Of a stretch of 64,000 nucleotides of DNA, positions 48,596 to 59,723 are shown piece after piece. The stretch lies in the NCBI GenBank assembly GCA_023014365.1, contig JAEBUN010000008.1, positions 372,001-436,000 on the forward strand, given 5' to 3'. The notes beneath the pieces are model-generated. The model searched no databases and was not told the origin of the DNA. It saw only the letters and a list, made by a program, of their open reading frames with translations. A program made the position numbers and the translations under genes. Numbering within the stretch: position 1 is the stretch's first letter; every line of letters begins with the position of its first letter. Source of the stretch: Lepiota brunneoincarnata. Taxonomy: Eukaryota; Basidiomycota; Agaricomycetes; Agaricales; Agaricaceae.

Positions 48596-49618
48596 ACTTG
48601 GAGTGCGACGCCGTGCTGATTGCGTCATCTTCATCTGCTGCTCAATTATGACAGTTCCCGATGCTGTTATCTGACGTCAGAGACGAGATGCCCCTGCTTC
48701 CGCTTTGGATTCTTCTTTTAATTGGTCATTTCCTACTTTCGACCTGTGTCCCGTGCGATATGTGAGTTACTTTCGTCATCAATTGATAGATAAAATACAC
48801 ATTGATGTCATCAAGCGAAGAGCGCAGAGGTCACCGATTTGCCGCCTCACGCCGGCGATTACTGTCGCGAGTCTCAGAATTCCTTCTCTCCGGAAGGATC
48901 CATTGTCTACGAATATCTGCACTACTGAGCTTGAGCCTTAACCCATCTGCTCCAAACCGGGGTTGATGTATTCACCACTGCTTGATTTGTCCCAGCGGGG
49001 TTCCCCTTCTTTCCCCTTCAGGAGTATCAGAATATCGGGCCGCTTGGAAGGAGAAGACGTGGGCAGCGTGTATAGTGCGTGTCGTGTCAGCGTTCCCGGC
49101 CGGTGCATAGCACCCCAGGAAGGGTCATTTTTTAGGAGTGTTGTGTGCTCGCATTCGCTCTACGTACAGAGCGAGAAGTCTCGGCAATGATGGATTGGGA
49201 CCCTATTTGTCTATACATCACACAAAGAGGTGCGGGGAACCCCCTGAAACAAGCCCACATCGATCGCCAGCGTGAGCCGAGAGGGGGAATTCGACACCTA
49301 TGATCCAATATGTACAAAACACCCGTTTTTCGGAGCTCGGACGTGCAGGAGGCGGTGGTTGACAGGCCTCGTGTCTGTCCATGGTCATCAGGCGTCTTCC
49401 TGGATAGGGCTTCTATCAAAGATAGTCCGCGAGTGGGCCTAAACTTAATCCATTATCCATCGATCGTCCAGCAGTCAGGATGCTGATCTTCAGCGACTCT
49501 ATTGTACCAACTGACAACGACGTCATTAAATCGATATAGAAAGCTATGTATATGGGTATGCATTCAGGGGATATGACATGATGGGTATACAGTACAATGG
49601 ATAATCCAGCGGCGATGG
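48596..49618. other. Intergenic, 1 kb, no gene recognised
   Basis: This lies between the convergent TFIIB-like and F-box genes. No supported feature was found. Confidence 0.45.
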
Positions 49619-51301
49619 TCAGATAACGTTGACGAGATTAAATGTATGAGTCTTAAAGGCAGAGGCTATCGGAGTTTTCGCGGAATGGACGTTCAAGCGC
49701 ACAGGTAATCCGCGCCGAGTTAGTGAATCAACCCAGGATTCCCACTCGGCAGCGGTGACATCACCTGCGGATGCGCGAATGTTGACCCGCGAGAATTCTA
49801 GTCCATATTTATTCCCATTTTCGCGACTGTCCCCAAGGGGTGACGACCTCCAATGGTAGCACCCATGCACCGTGCTAAGAGAAAGGGTCTTGGGACGCCG
49901 AGTCTCGAACGCAGTAAAAAGCGCATCGAGGGATAGCTTGAGATTGACAGAGAGGTCGAGGTGACGGAGTCTGGGGAGGATGTCGCATCGCTCGGCGTGC
50001 TGATGAAGGAGTTTTATGAGGTCCGTGGCTGTACCGCCCTGACCGTCCCCGCCGGGACTGAAGTCAAGAGCAAGGTATTGGAGGCCTGGGACTGTGTGGA
50101 GGAGATTTTGGAGATCATCTCGTCGCTCGAAGAGGATCCCAGAAGCGTCGAGAGAAGTGAGTTTGTCGGTTCGTTCTAGGAAGGGGGCTAGGCGAGGAAC
50201 GAGAATACTCGAATAGGTGCGAGGACCAGAAGTATTGTATTTGAAATTGGCAAGCGAAGGGCAGTGAAGGATGCGTAAGAGTGAGAAAAGATTCTCATCG
50301 GTGGATTCTCCGGAAACCTCTAGAGAATGAAGTTTGGGCAGATGGATGGCGTCGCAGTAGTTATGTGCCTCGTCTTCCAAGTTTTCAATGTTTCGGATAA
50401 GTAGAGATCCCAAATTGGGGCAAAGCGGTAGAATGACGGTGAGGTCATCAAGTTTGGCCCAGGAGATCCTGAGGCGGGTAAGTTTGTCCAATGGGAGGCG
50501 CAGAACGCTGGGATCAACTGCCCACAGATCGACGCTCTGGAGTTGAGGGGTGTCGGAGAATATGAGGAGCTCGACGGGGGAGAAAGCTGGGTCGAGCTCG
50601 TTATTTATCGTCAAATGCCGCAAGTTGGTAAAATTCATGGGAGTCCTCAGCAAGTCCCCCCAACCACCGTCCAAGATCCCAAAAAACAACGACCTGATTC
50701 TATGAGAGTAGCTGAACAGGCTCTGGAGCGCACGCCTACACGGCTGCCAATCTGGCAAGAGCTTCTCGCTATGTACCTCGTCCGTAAGCCTGGTATCGTC
50801 ACTCTGGGTGATATTGACTGTGACAGGCAGTTCCTTCGACATTCTGAACCAATGCTCGATCCTTTTTACATCCCTGTCGCTGGTCTGAAACGTCAGGTCC
50901 ACCCACAAAAATGTCCAAAGCCTCGGATCACTGTGAGACACCTTCCTCCATTGGTGACACACCCGGCCGAGGACTATGGGGGAGAGGGGCTTCGTGAAAC
51001 GCTGGTATTTGAGAGGTTTGAAGCTGGTGAGCTCTGCAATATCGCAGGCCCATAACATGATCTCGGAGAGGATCTCATTGGGGAGACGGAAGATGGGCGA
51101 GGCGCTGGCGTTAATTAAACTTTTCACTCGAGCGCTGGTCATCCTGAATGTGTCGGCGATGTCGTCGCACACTTTAGCATGATGGCGGAGGCGCATCAAG
51201 TCGCGGTCAGTGTGGGTATAAGGAAGTGTGGGCACGGTTATAAGGGGGGTAATTGTGGAGAGGAATTGGTTCATGTATCGTTCCGTTGTCATTGCCATCA
51301 T
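49619..51301 (-). CDS. F-box protein with leucine-rich-repeat-like C-terminus
   Basis: A single-exon gene of 560 residues. The F-box sits near residues 70-130: FRLPNEILSEIMLWACDIA, then LGRVCHQWRKVSHSDPRLW. Irregular Leu-rich repeats of the kind LRHLTINNEL, LTRLRISWAKLDDL and LHSLEVSGES follow. F-box proteins attach to SKP1 and select substrates for SCF ubiquitin ligases; the target is unknown. Large, fast-evolving F-box families of this layout are common in Agaricomycetes. The first in-frame ATG is at 51301; an ATG at 51298 or a few codons later would hardly change the protein. Confidence 0.8.
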   Translation of the reverse strand: MMAMTTERYMNQFLSTITPLITVPTLPYTHTDRDLMRLRHHAKVCDDIADTFRMTSARVKSLINASASPIFRLPNEILSEIMLWACDIAELTSFKPLKYQRFTKPLSPIVLGRVCHQWRKVSHSDPRLWTFLWVDLTFQTSDRDVKRIEHWFRMSKELPVTVNITQSDDTRLTDEVHSEKLLPDWQPCRRALQSLFSYSHRIRSLFFGILDGGWGDLLRTPMNFTNLRHLTINNELDPAFSPVELLIFSDTPQLQSVDLWAVDPSVLRLPLDKLTRLRISWAKLDDLTVILPLCPNLGSLLIRNIENLEDEAHNYCDAIHLPKLHSLEVSGESTDENLFSLLRILHCPSLANFKYNTSGPRTYSSILVPRLAPFLERTDKLTSLDASGILFERRDDLQNLLHTVPGLQYLALDFSPGGDGQGGTATDLIKLLHQHAERCDILPRLRHLDLSVNLKLSLDALFTAFETRRPKTLSLSTVHGCYHWRSSPLGDSRENGNKYGLEFSRVNIRASAGDVTAAEWESWVDSLTRRGLPVRLNVHSAKTPIASAFKTHTFNLVNVI

Positions 51302-52167
51302 GAGAATTGCCAGCAAAGCAGTTCGAATACGGTGAGGTCGGTTTATGGAAAAGTGGGAGAATTATCCACAATCAGAGGAGGGGGACGTAGAGCCGTGGCG
51401 CCTATTGCAGTGTACTACGAGAGTGTGCTGTAGGAGCTAGTGGGTGCGGGATTATATACACACCCACGAGGGCTCATCACTCTATATCCAAAATTAGCTG
51501 GAGAATAAGAGTCCATGTGAAGGAGAGTGCTATACAATCACACAGCAGCCCTAGTCGGACACGGCGAGGTTACAAAGATCAAGAAGGATCGCTTGTGTCC
51601 TCCCGATATCCGTGTCGGGCCTCCACTCGTTTTGATCATCGCATCGGGATTCTGTGAAGGGTCCAAGGGAAGAATAGTGACCGTAAGCTGCGGGAAGACC
51701 AATCGCCGACCAATATAGTTACGGACGCCTCGACCCATCCACAAGGGAATATAATCCGAGGCACATGTCCGAGGTAAGAGGCCAAACTCAGGGCGTGTGA
51801 TGGTAGACAAGTGATCCTAGATCAGTTTGGCCTGTGGGATTATATAATACCCTGTGGGTCCTTATTGATTTCTGTGAAGAGTGAACCCCAAGACTCTTGT
51901 TGGATATCACATCTCCTTTCCGCCGCTGCCAGCGCGATCCACTCTTGTCACTATTGTGGCATTGTCTTTCGTGAGCTTGTCAATAAAGATAAGTATCCTA
52001 TTCTTGGACAGCGGACGTGGGAAGAGTCTGATAGACCCGAAGCTAAACCTTCAGCTTACAGGAAAATATTCCGCGAAATTTTGATTAAATAGACTAGCCG
52101 AGTAATCATACAGGAAGGAACAAGTCCATAGGGATGTACGCCCATGTGCTTCGTGCTATGTTTTAGC
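51302..52167. other. Intergenic, no gene recognised
   Basis: Small open frames only. A possible TATA-like gattatatac lies at 51450-51459, upstream of the F-box gene on the minus strand. Confidence 0.4.
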
Positions 52168-54037
52168 CTACGTACCTCCTACGCTTTCCGCTAAACGCTC
52201 ATGTGTGTAAGCCTGTGCGTGGGGCTGGGGCGAGCTTGTTTCTCCCATATTCGGGAGTGGAGGGACCTCATTTTCAGTCGGTGACCGCTCCCTCCTTTCG
52301 ATACCGGAGGAACGTTCTTGAATAGCAGCACCGTGTTCATCCTCTTTCCATATTTCCTCGAGGGATACCGGATGGGGGCGGAGCACTGTGCCTTCCAGTT
52401 CGTACTCGTCATCCTTGGAGGCAGTATTTCCGTATGCGTTAGCCCCATTTGGGGCTGCGGAAGGAGCAGTGTACGGATGTGGCTGAGAGTGTTGCACATG
52501 AGTGGGAAGGACATCTCCATCCTCCCTCTTGATACGGGGGGAGTATGGTCGATGGCAGAACTCAGATTCCAATGATGGATAATACTGTCGGTAAGCGAAG
52601 TATGACATAATGGTGCCAAGCACCGATCCGACCAGGATGTCATGCCAGTGATCTGTCATCCTATGTCAAAATTCGTCATGAAAGCGCCAGGAAGGTCATA
52701 CGAACGGCGGTAGTCCATGCTACGAGAGATAGCTACTAAGGCAGCGGCGGAGAACGGCGCGAGGGCCAGCCAGGCTTTACCCTGTGGCGAGTCAGTTAGG
52801 GTGAATCATTAAACGTTGCCAATACTTCACATACTGTATGTCCTCGCTTATCAAATAGGTGCATTTTGCCAGCAAGATAGAACGATAAAAAACCAAGTCC
52901 AGCGAAGGATACTAGCTCGAGGTCAGCATTGCCGAAGTACATATGCAAAGCTAATTCCACGCACGGCTAGAATGCCCTGAGGGGAAGCTGCGGAAACCAT
53001 CTCTGAGGATACGGTTGTCCGTCTGAGTACAGATTGTCCAACTTGTCAAGCCGAAGACAGTATCGGTGGCACCATCAGGAGGCTGGCAGCGATCGACGAT
53101 GTCTACAGGTTAAAATAGCTAGTGAGTGACCTGGGCAAAGATTTTAACTGAGGGAAGACTCACCGGGACGAGGACGTCCCACAGTGATTTTGACAAATTG
53201 GGTGATTGAACCGGTGAGTGCTAAACCAAAAATCACTATTGACAAGAAATAAGCTGGAGTGCACTCAGATGGGAGGGGGAGGACAAACAGCCTAGGGTTG
53301 CTGTTGGGCGAGAGGGGGGGCGTGAGATAACCGCAGGCTTTAAATGGCTTATGACGTACAGTTGTGCAGATCCCACCATGACCGGACGGTGATAAAATTA
53401 ATGAGGGGCTGAAGTAGGAGGGGCGAAACAAAACAGATGAAGTATAGGGCAATGTTCTGGTCGAGTAATCAGAAAGGATACCCAGGATGTGGAGGGAGTG
53501 AAAAGTCGTACCGGAACACGTTCATGGACCGCATAACTAGAGTAAAAAGGACTGTTGATTACCACGTGCCATCGGACGGGCGGAAGAAAGACGTACGGGT
53601 GTCGTAGGCTGTAGAGAGACCCTCAGCTCATATGGCGACCGATAGAGAGCAGGCGAAACACGTACGAAGTATCCTCCAAAGAGAACACTCTCCTGTATCC
53701 CTCGACTTTATCCAGGGAGAAAAAAATCGCGCTTGATCAAGTACGAAGGTTTAATCATTGAGCGTGTAGATTCGAGAGCGTACATACGCCAGTAGAATGG
53801 TGACGATCCTTAGAAAATAATGAGCAAAGGACGCCAGTCGTGTGACCACAGATGGAGGGCTCACCAATCAGGAGCATACGACAGCAGTAGCTTCCTCCTT
53901 CTGGCTGCGGTGACAGGAGGCCTACTCCTGTTGTGAGAGTCGAGGGGTCGAAGGGTGAAATTTTTCATGCGAGCGCGGGACTGCTGTGGGGGATGAGAAG
54001 AACGAGGTGGGGGTTCACGTAGTCGCGTGTAAGACAT
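52168..54037 (-). CDS. PAP2-type lipid phosphate phosphatase (DPP1/LPP family)
   Basis: Eleven exons: 54037-53865, 53808-53788, 53731-53666, 53608-53597, 53536-53512, 53456-53360, 53235-53164, 53102-52965, 52911-52835, 52781-52702, 52660-52168; 417 residues, all in phase. The enzyme removes phosphate from diacylglycerol pyrophosphate, phosphatidate and related lipids in membranes. The three PAP2 motifs are present: KITVGRPRP, FPSGHSS, and SRSMDYRRSMTDHWHDILVG with the catalytic His. About six hydrophobic segments surround them. The C-terminal ~130 residues are hydrophilic and probably cytosolic. Exon 4 has only 12 bp (SLRHP). It is head to head with PPP4R2. Confidence 0.9.
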
Positions 54038-54266
54038 CCGACCGGGTATTTAGTATTCGGGACTAGTGTGTGTGGTGCTAAGGTTTGCTCCAGAAGCTAG
54101 AGCCCCCTCGTGGTTTTAAAATGATTACACTGCAGTGGCCACCGTGTTTCTGGGCACACAGTGACACACAGCCCTTGGACTTGGCGAGCCTCGGCAGCCC
54201 CGGTGATCTCGGTGATGACCAATACCTCTGCTGCAAATTAGATATCTCTTTGCTCTTCGTCTCTCG
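54038..54266. promoter_or_regulatory. Bidirectional promoter, lipid phosphatase / PPP4R2
   Basis: 229 bp between start codons. No strong element is seen. Confidence 0.5.
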
Positions 54267-55390
54267 ATGGCCTCAACCGCGCTTACATGGAAACCAGGCA
54301 GGATCCTCAGTACACCCTCGCGTACAGATACTGACCGCCCCCAGAATACCAGACCATCCTCGAAAGTATCGCCTCAACAGACTCAGCGGAGTTTGTTTAC
54401 TATTTCATCCTGCAGCACCTCACTTAACAGTGTCTAGAGCAGAATGGTCCGTCATACGTGACGCTGTGAAATACAAAATCGAAGAGGTCCGTTCAATTCC
54501 CCTATATTGCCCTCGTGCCCCATGCTCACTCTCTGGACAGAATATCCACTTGTTTTTGAGGACAACGAATCCGACTCCGCCGCCACCGCCATTCCCCCAA
54601 ATCCAAACGCAGAACGGGGGCCTGAGAATCGCGCCATTCCCACCTCATAGAATGGCTCGGGTGCACCTGAATGAGAAACCTGTGAGCTTCATGACAGCCG
54701 AACAAGCGCAGCAAGCCAAGAAGCACATCTTCGACCAATTGGATAGCTTTGACTCGTCAGTCCCTTCCATCCTAATAACCCGTTGATCATCACTGGAAAT
54801 TTTTCAGCATTCCCTTTTCGGCGCAACGTCTCTGCGAACTCTGTGTCAAGCCGCGCCAACACTATGGTTCTGTCGGGAAATATCTTCGCGCTGTCGAAAA
54901 ATCCGTACTTGTCACCTCCACTTGGGACAGCTTTCCCCCTCTTACAGAAGAAGAGAAAGATTCTTTTGGGCGGAGTGCAATTATGCTTGGACCAACCCGC
55001 CAATCTGCCCCTGCCACTCCCCTCTTTTCGCCTATCCCCTTCCTCCACGAGGACGCTAGGAGATCACAATCTCGCAGCCCTCCCCCCTCACCTTTGACGT
55101 TGTCAGCAGTCGGTTCTGTCAGTGACGGCCACATGCAGGCGTTGGAGACCAAGGCATTGGGGCTGGTCGATGAGATGGACGATCCCAGACCAGGACATCT
55201 CAGCGACCATCCAACGCCCCTCAGCTCGGTTACTGACCTTGGAGCCCAGAATGCTTCTCCTTCAAGTGGATCACGTCCGTTCCTGGGAAGCCTAGACCAG
55301 AGGTTTGTCAAGGCAGGATCAATTGAACCGGATTCGGATAGGATGATGGTGGATGACGACAAGGAGAACACACACTCACGGGGGATATAG
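54267..55390 (+). CDS. PPP4R2: Protein phosphatase 4 regulatory subunit 2 (PPP4R2/Psy4)
   Basis: Exons 54267-54297, 54345-54390, 54438-54486, 54541-54755, 54808-55390; 307 residues in frame. It is the regulatory subunit of the PP4 phosphatase, which acts in DNA-damage recovery. Visible: WKPEYQTILESIASTDSAE, EWSVIRDAVKYKIEENIHLF, VHLNEKPVSFMTAEQAQQ, IFDQLDSFDS, then the core block QRLCELCVKPRQHYGSVGKY with LRAVEKSVLVTSTW. The C-terminal third is disordered and ends DDDKENTHSRGI. The first intron starts with GC rather than GT (54298-54344) and has a good branch site, tactgac. The 54-bp third intron (54487-54540) is free of stops and in frame. Confidence 0.85.
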
Positions 55391-57217
55391 GGGTATTCCA
55401 TTGTCCGAATGGATTCGTAACTGAGGTTTGATGTGCTTTCGATAACATGCAGATCGGCATACCTAGAAATATAGCTATGGGGTCCCTCTCAGTGATTTTA
55501 GACCTCGACTCATGCATCTGGACACCAACCCCCATATTTTCGGGGCTCGTGAAGGAATGGGCAGCAAATCCAGTGTGGCTCCCGGGAATAGCGCTCACAC
55601 GCCCGGTCCAGAGAGGGGGTGGACAGCAAAGAACCCTGTCTTGATCCGAGTAGTGGCACCGGTCGTTTAACAGTTCTTCATACAACAGCCCCCGGCTGTG
55701 CACGCCCCCACTCCGCCACGCAGGGTCGAGGGAGAGGGGAGGCGGTGTAAAAATGATAGAGATGACTGTTAGTTTGGTGGGGGCTCCACTCGCCCTCTGA
55801 ACCTGAAAGCCGTGATAAGACGAGGGCTTCGGCTTCGGAGATGATGTCGGTGTCTCTGGGGTAAGAATTCCTTATGCCGGTATAACAATCAATTTCAGAT
55901 CTCTATGCTCCTCGCACCAAAACTACAAGGTAAAGCGCACTACACAGTACTGCTTTATTAAACTACAAACAGGCAGTAGCTTTTATCGCTCCTCTGGCTA
56001 ACAGTGTGTTCGTGTGATGGTTGTCCAGATGAGTGTGATATTCGGATCGCATTACAAAGAGAGATGGGGGGGGGGGGGGGGGGTACTGGGATTCCGTGAT
56101 ATTATAATTCACTTTGCGGACACGGATGTCCAACAGGGTCCCCTGATCAAATGCGCTCTGGTCATTGCGGACGCCTGTGTGTTACACAGGAGCGCTTGTG
56201 CAATTGTAACATGCAACCGCAAGCAATTCAGCAAAGACTCTCGGACTGTGATGAGTCTCTTCCACCACTCAGTCTGTCGCAACAAAACCGTTGGTGTCGA
56301 CCGGTTGAAGAAGGGCCGCACGGATCCTAGCATACTTATGACTCTATACGTGGGTGGGTCGGGATCTGGAGGGTAGGAGGAAGCAAGTGACCCGAAGAGC
56401 CCATCCACGCCAAGGGGAGGAATGTATGGCAAGAGGTGGTCGGTGTTCCCAACTATAAGGTCAGCATTGGGCTACTCAACGGTGAACAGTACGAGCTCGC
56501 GACCTGGATACGGTAGGTTAGAAATGTTAGGGGTTGGGCGATAAGATGTTCAGTTCAGGGGTGTGGTGGTATGGTGAGAATGTGGATGGGAACGATGCGT
56601 GAGGGCAACATTGACGCATCGAGAAACCATCCCAAATGTATTTTCCAACGGCGCGAAGAAATTTTTGAGTAATACCGTGGTGTTGGTGATCAGTGAGTAG
56701 AGGTACAGGATGAGGACCGAGGACTAATGTGACCTCAGCGATGATAAGTCGAAGCTGTCCAACTAATCGAGAGTGCATTGCTTCGTCTGTTGTCAGTGAT
56801 TTACAGATTTCTCGTTGCATGGTGACGCAGTTTTGAGGGTCCACCGGACGTGGGGATGATGGTATGGGTTTAGCGGATAGATGATGATCCGGCGGCGGAC
56901 TGGGGGTTGAGATAACTAACATTTTCGTGTGCTTTGAGTAGGGGGATTTTAACTCAGGAAAGGCGTGCTGATGGTAAGTACATACTGGTGTGCTCGAGAC
57001 GGCGATACGACATCAATGCTGTCATCCGACCTGATGCATTGGTCATAATCCTAGTGCGGAGAGTACAAACGGCTGAAGTCAAAAAGTCCAGCCCAACAAA
57101 GAACAAAATTTCGGCGTGCTGAAAGCCCCCTCTCCCAAATCTCGGGTGTAGTCGTTGACAGGGTCACGTAGTTATACGGGTCCGTACTGCAGAGGCGGGT
57201 AAAATCAGTGAAGGCGA
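55391..57217. other. Intergenic, 1.8 kb, no gene recognised
   Basis: This region lies between PPP4R2 and the minus-strand Lys-rich gene. A 131-codon minus-strand frame at 56527-56922 looks Pro-rich but matches no family. A long G-run lies at 56066-56083. Confidence 0.45.
56066..56083 (+). repeat. G18 homopolymer
   Basis: About eighteen consecutive G. It could form a G-quadruplex, and its exact length is doubtful in any assembly. Confidence 0.75.
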
Positions 57218-57821
57218 TCATGTATAGTCCCGCTTGATCTTCTCCAATATCGCATTCATGCGCAACTTCATGTTGGGCTGTCCGCGGCCTCCTCTTGACG
57301 ACCCTTGCTTGTTGTTGATATGGTCATTCTGCCGTCGCCTGAGCGGATCCGACTTGTACGTATGCAGCGATGATTTTGAGTAGGCTTGTTGGAAGAGTTT
57401 GCGGGGAGATTCCTCTTTAGTTTTATTTTTGTCGCGAGATTCATTTTTTTGCATGAGGCTCCCAGTGCCACTATTATCATCCTCAGAGTTGGAGCCCCCG
57501 ATTTGGGATGCATGACTTTCGGAGTCAGAGTGAGCGGCTCCAAGCCCATCGCCTCCACTTTCCTCGGCATTTTTGTCATCATCATCATCAGCCGGCTCCG
57601 CGCTCTCGTCTTCATGTGAGAGACCCTCTCTCCGTTTCTGCGCCCTCCATTTGGTCTTTATCTTGGCTTTCTCGACCCAAGCCTTTTTCAGCTTTTTGGC
57701 TAGAAGACGGATAATATGAAAAACACGCCCGAGAAGCAGAGTAGATCGGCCGACCTCTGTTAACTGGGTAATGGTGAAAGGTAGGCGGCCGTTTGCGTTT
57801 GTAACCTGCTACCTCGGGCAT
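57218..57821 (-). CDS. Lys/Arg-rich protein, probable nucleolar ribosome-biogenesis factor
   Basis: Proposed exons 57821-57813 (9 bp, MPE) and 57763-57218; 184 residues. The sequence reads LGRVFHIIRLLAKKLKKAWV, then KAKIKTKWRAQKRREGL, an acidic stretch of Asp and Glu, LFQQAYSKSSLHTYKSDPLRR, and the C-terminal GQPNMKLRMNAILEKIKRDYT. The composition and tail match small fungal rRNA-processing factors, but I cannot name the family with certainty. The tiny first exon joins in phase but is a weak prediction; the start may lie further upstream. Divergent from eIF1 (128 bp). Confidence 0.6.
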
Positions 57822-57949
57822 GGGGGGGCGAATAGGAAGCAAGATGGAGAGAGTTGTGTGCTTACCTAATACGCTGATGTGAGCCAAAAGAGAGTCATGC
57901 GAGTCTGAATCTCAAACTTCTCTCTCTCACAATACATCCCCGTCCTCGC
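57822..57949. promoter_or_regulatory. Bidirectional promoter, Lys-rich protein / eIF1
   Basis: 128 bp between start codons, with a CT-rich stretch (tctctctctcac) just before the eIF1 start. Confidence 0.5.
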
Positions 57950-58452
57950 ATGAACGTACAAAACCTTAACGCCAATAAAGGTGAGCTCGCCCTGTTCCCG
58001 CATCCGCCCCAGCTCACCAGCGCTTGCAGATCCCTTTGCAGACGAAGATCTTAACCCTCATGCAGACGCTGAGAACGTTGGATCGCAAACCGATACCATC
58101 CACATTCGCATCCAGCAAAGGAATGGACGGAAGACTTTGACCACCTTGCAAGGTTTGCCTAAGCGTAAGCGTCGCCCCCGCCCACCCTTATCAAGTTGCT
58201 TATCCCTCCACCATCCCAGAATATGATCCCAAGAAGTTGCTCAAGGCGTTCAAGAAGGTACCGTTGGTATCCCCTCACCGTAGGCGTCTATGCTCACCAC
58301 TTTCTCAGGAATTTGCCTGCAACGGTACACTCGTTGACGACGAGAAAATGGGACAAGTCATTCAGCTCCAGGGAGATCAGCGTGCCAAGATCTCTGGCTT
58401 CTTGATAGAAAATGGGTTCTCGAAAGCGAACTTCAAGATTCACGGTTTCTAA
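57950..58452 (+). CDS. SUI1: Translation initiation factor eIF1 (SUI1)
   Basis: Exons 57950-57980, 58030-58164, 58220-58257, 58309-58452; 115 residues, the usual size. eIF1 sits next to the P site on the 40S subunit and enforces accurate start-codon choice. Motifs: DPFADEDLNPH at the N-terminus, IHIRIQQRNGRKTLTTLQGL, YDPKKLLKAFKKEFACNGT, IQLQGDQRAKISGFL, and the end ANFKIHGF. All introns are in phase and the gene is intact. Confidence 0.95.
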
Positions 58453-58704
58453 AGTTCGAACCTGAGGACGAAATAAGGGGCCGCACCCGCATTTGTGGGG
58501 ATATCACCTTGCTCTGTCCATTTCGTGATGTAGCTCGTTTGCTCTCAACTATTGTTTTTGTCTGTACGTCCTAATCTCAATCCTTTTGTATACAATTGGT
58601 TCGAGTTCTGTTCCATGAGTGCACCAGCTGTAAGATATTGGGAGTAGAAAGTAAATAGATAAGTATCTACAGGTGGACCCCACTTAACTGTTATCTTCCG
58701 CATA

Positions 58705-59635
58705 TTACTTGATCTTGTCAAGTGGTCTGTTAAACCCGCCTCGCCTGGAAAGAACAGGTCAATGAAAGTGCCCCCTAAAACCTCGAGCTTCGCACCTATT
58801 CATATACTGCCGCCATGTTCTCATCTTCTTAACGTTCACAGAACCTTCCTGATTACCAGAAACGTGTTTTCCCTAGAACCACATTCAGCACTGTGGAAAT
58901 CAACATTAGGCTTTTCCGCTCACCTTGGTCGAACCGAAGCCAGACATCCCCATCGCGGCTGCCATGGCAGCATCATCCTCGGTGGTGGCATCCATTTCTT
59001 CGCCTTCCTCTTGTTCATCGACGAATATATCAGGATCTGCCTTGCTACTCCCTGGTTGCGGTACGCTGGAACCTGGGAAAGGATAGCTTGGTCAAAATAA
59101 GCAATAAAGAAATGTCAGGGGAGTATACTCTTGGGCCCTGGTTGTGAAGCTACGGATGCACTACGCTCTTTGGATTCAGCAGGTTGCTCGTCCCGATTGA
59201 GAGTGTCTCTCGGTTCGCCTCTACGTCCTTCATCTCGTCTGTCACCTCGGGGATACTCACCCTCGTCTCTGTGCCGGTCACCTTTCCCATCTTTTCTCTC
59301 TTTATCCCGTTCCCTATCTCTGTCTCGTTCACGATCCTTTCTGTCGTCGTCCCGGTCTCTCTTGTATTCTCTTCTATCTGTATGAATGAATATAGAATAA
59401 ATATTTTCGTGAGCAAACGAGGCTTTGTATACGCACCTCTTCTTTCTCGGTCTCCACGGCGTGGGCTGCGCGACCGACTTGCCCTCCGTTTCCCTTCATC
59501 CCGGTAGCCTCTATCTCTACCACGCCCACGCCCTCCTGATCCGCCCCGAGAGTAGCGGTCTCGATCCCTGTCCCGATCTCTGTCATCTCTCTCCCAGTCC
59601 CTTTCGTGCCGACGATGGTCCCCACGAGACGACAT
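58705..59635 (-). CDS. SNRNP27: U4/U6.U5 snRNP 27 kDa protein (SNRNP27)
   Basis: Exons 59635-59437, 59377-59129, 59072-58924, 58872-58796, 58744-58705; 237 residues in frame. It is a tri-snRNP component with an N-terminal RS/RD-rich domain (DRDRDRDRYSRGG, RRASRSRSPRR) and the conserved C-terminal block that defines the family: EEGEEMDATTEDDAAMAAAM, GFGSTKGKHVSGN, then VKKMRTWRQYMNRRGGFNRP. In animals and worms this block affects 5' splice-site choice during spliceosome activation. It is divergent from the RRM gene, with just 88 bp between start codons. Confidence 0.9.
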
Positions 59636-59723
59636 CTGAGGACGAAAGCACAAGTGCGTGACGACAGAGACGCGTGACGCGATACGAGGAGGGCTGTGAC
59701 GGAAATTCCAGGTTAAGCATTCA
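59636..59723. promoter_or_regulatory. Bidirectional promoter, SNRNP27 / RRM protein
   Basis: Only 88 bp between divergent start codons, the shortest such gap in the window. There is no evident TATA. Confidence 0.55.

Noticed and set aside
54391..54437. Apparent frame break in PPP4R2 near 54420
   Set aside because: A 47-bp intron with gtttgt donor and tctag acceptor joins SAE to AEW in phase, so no break is needed.
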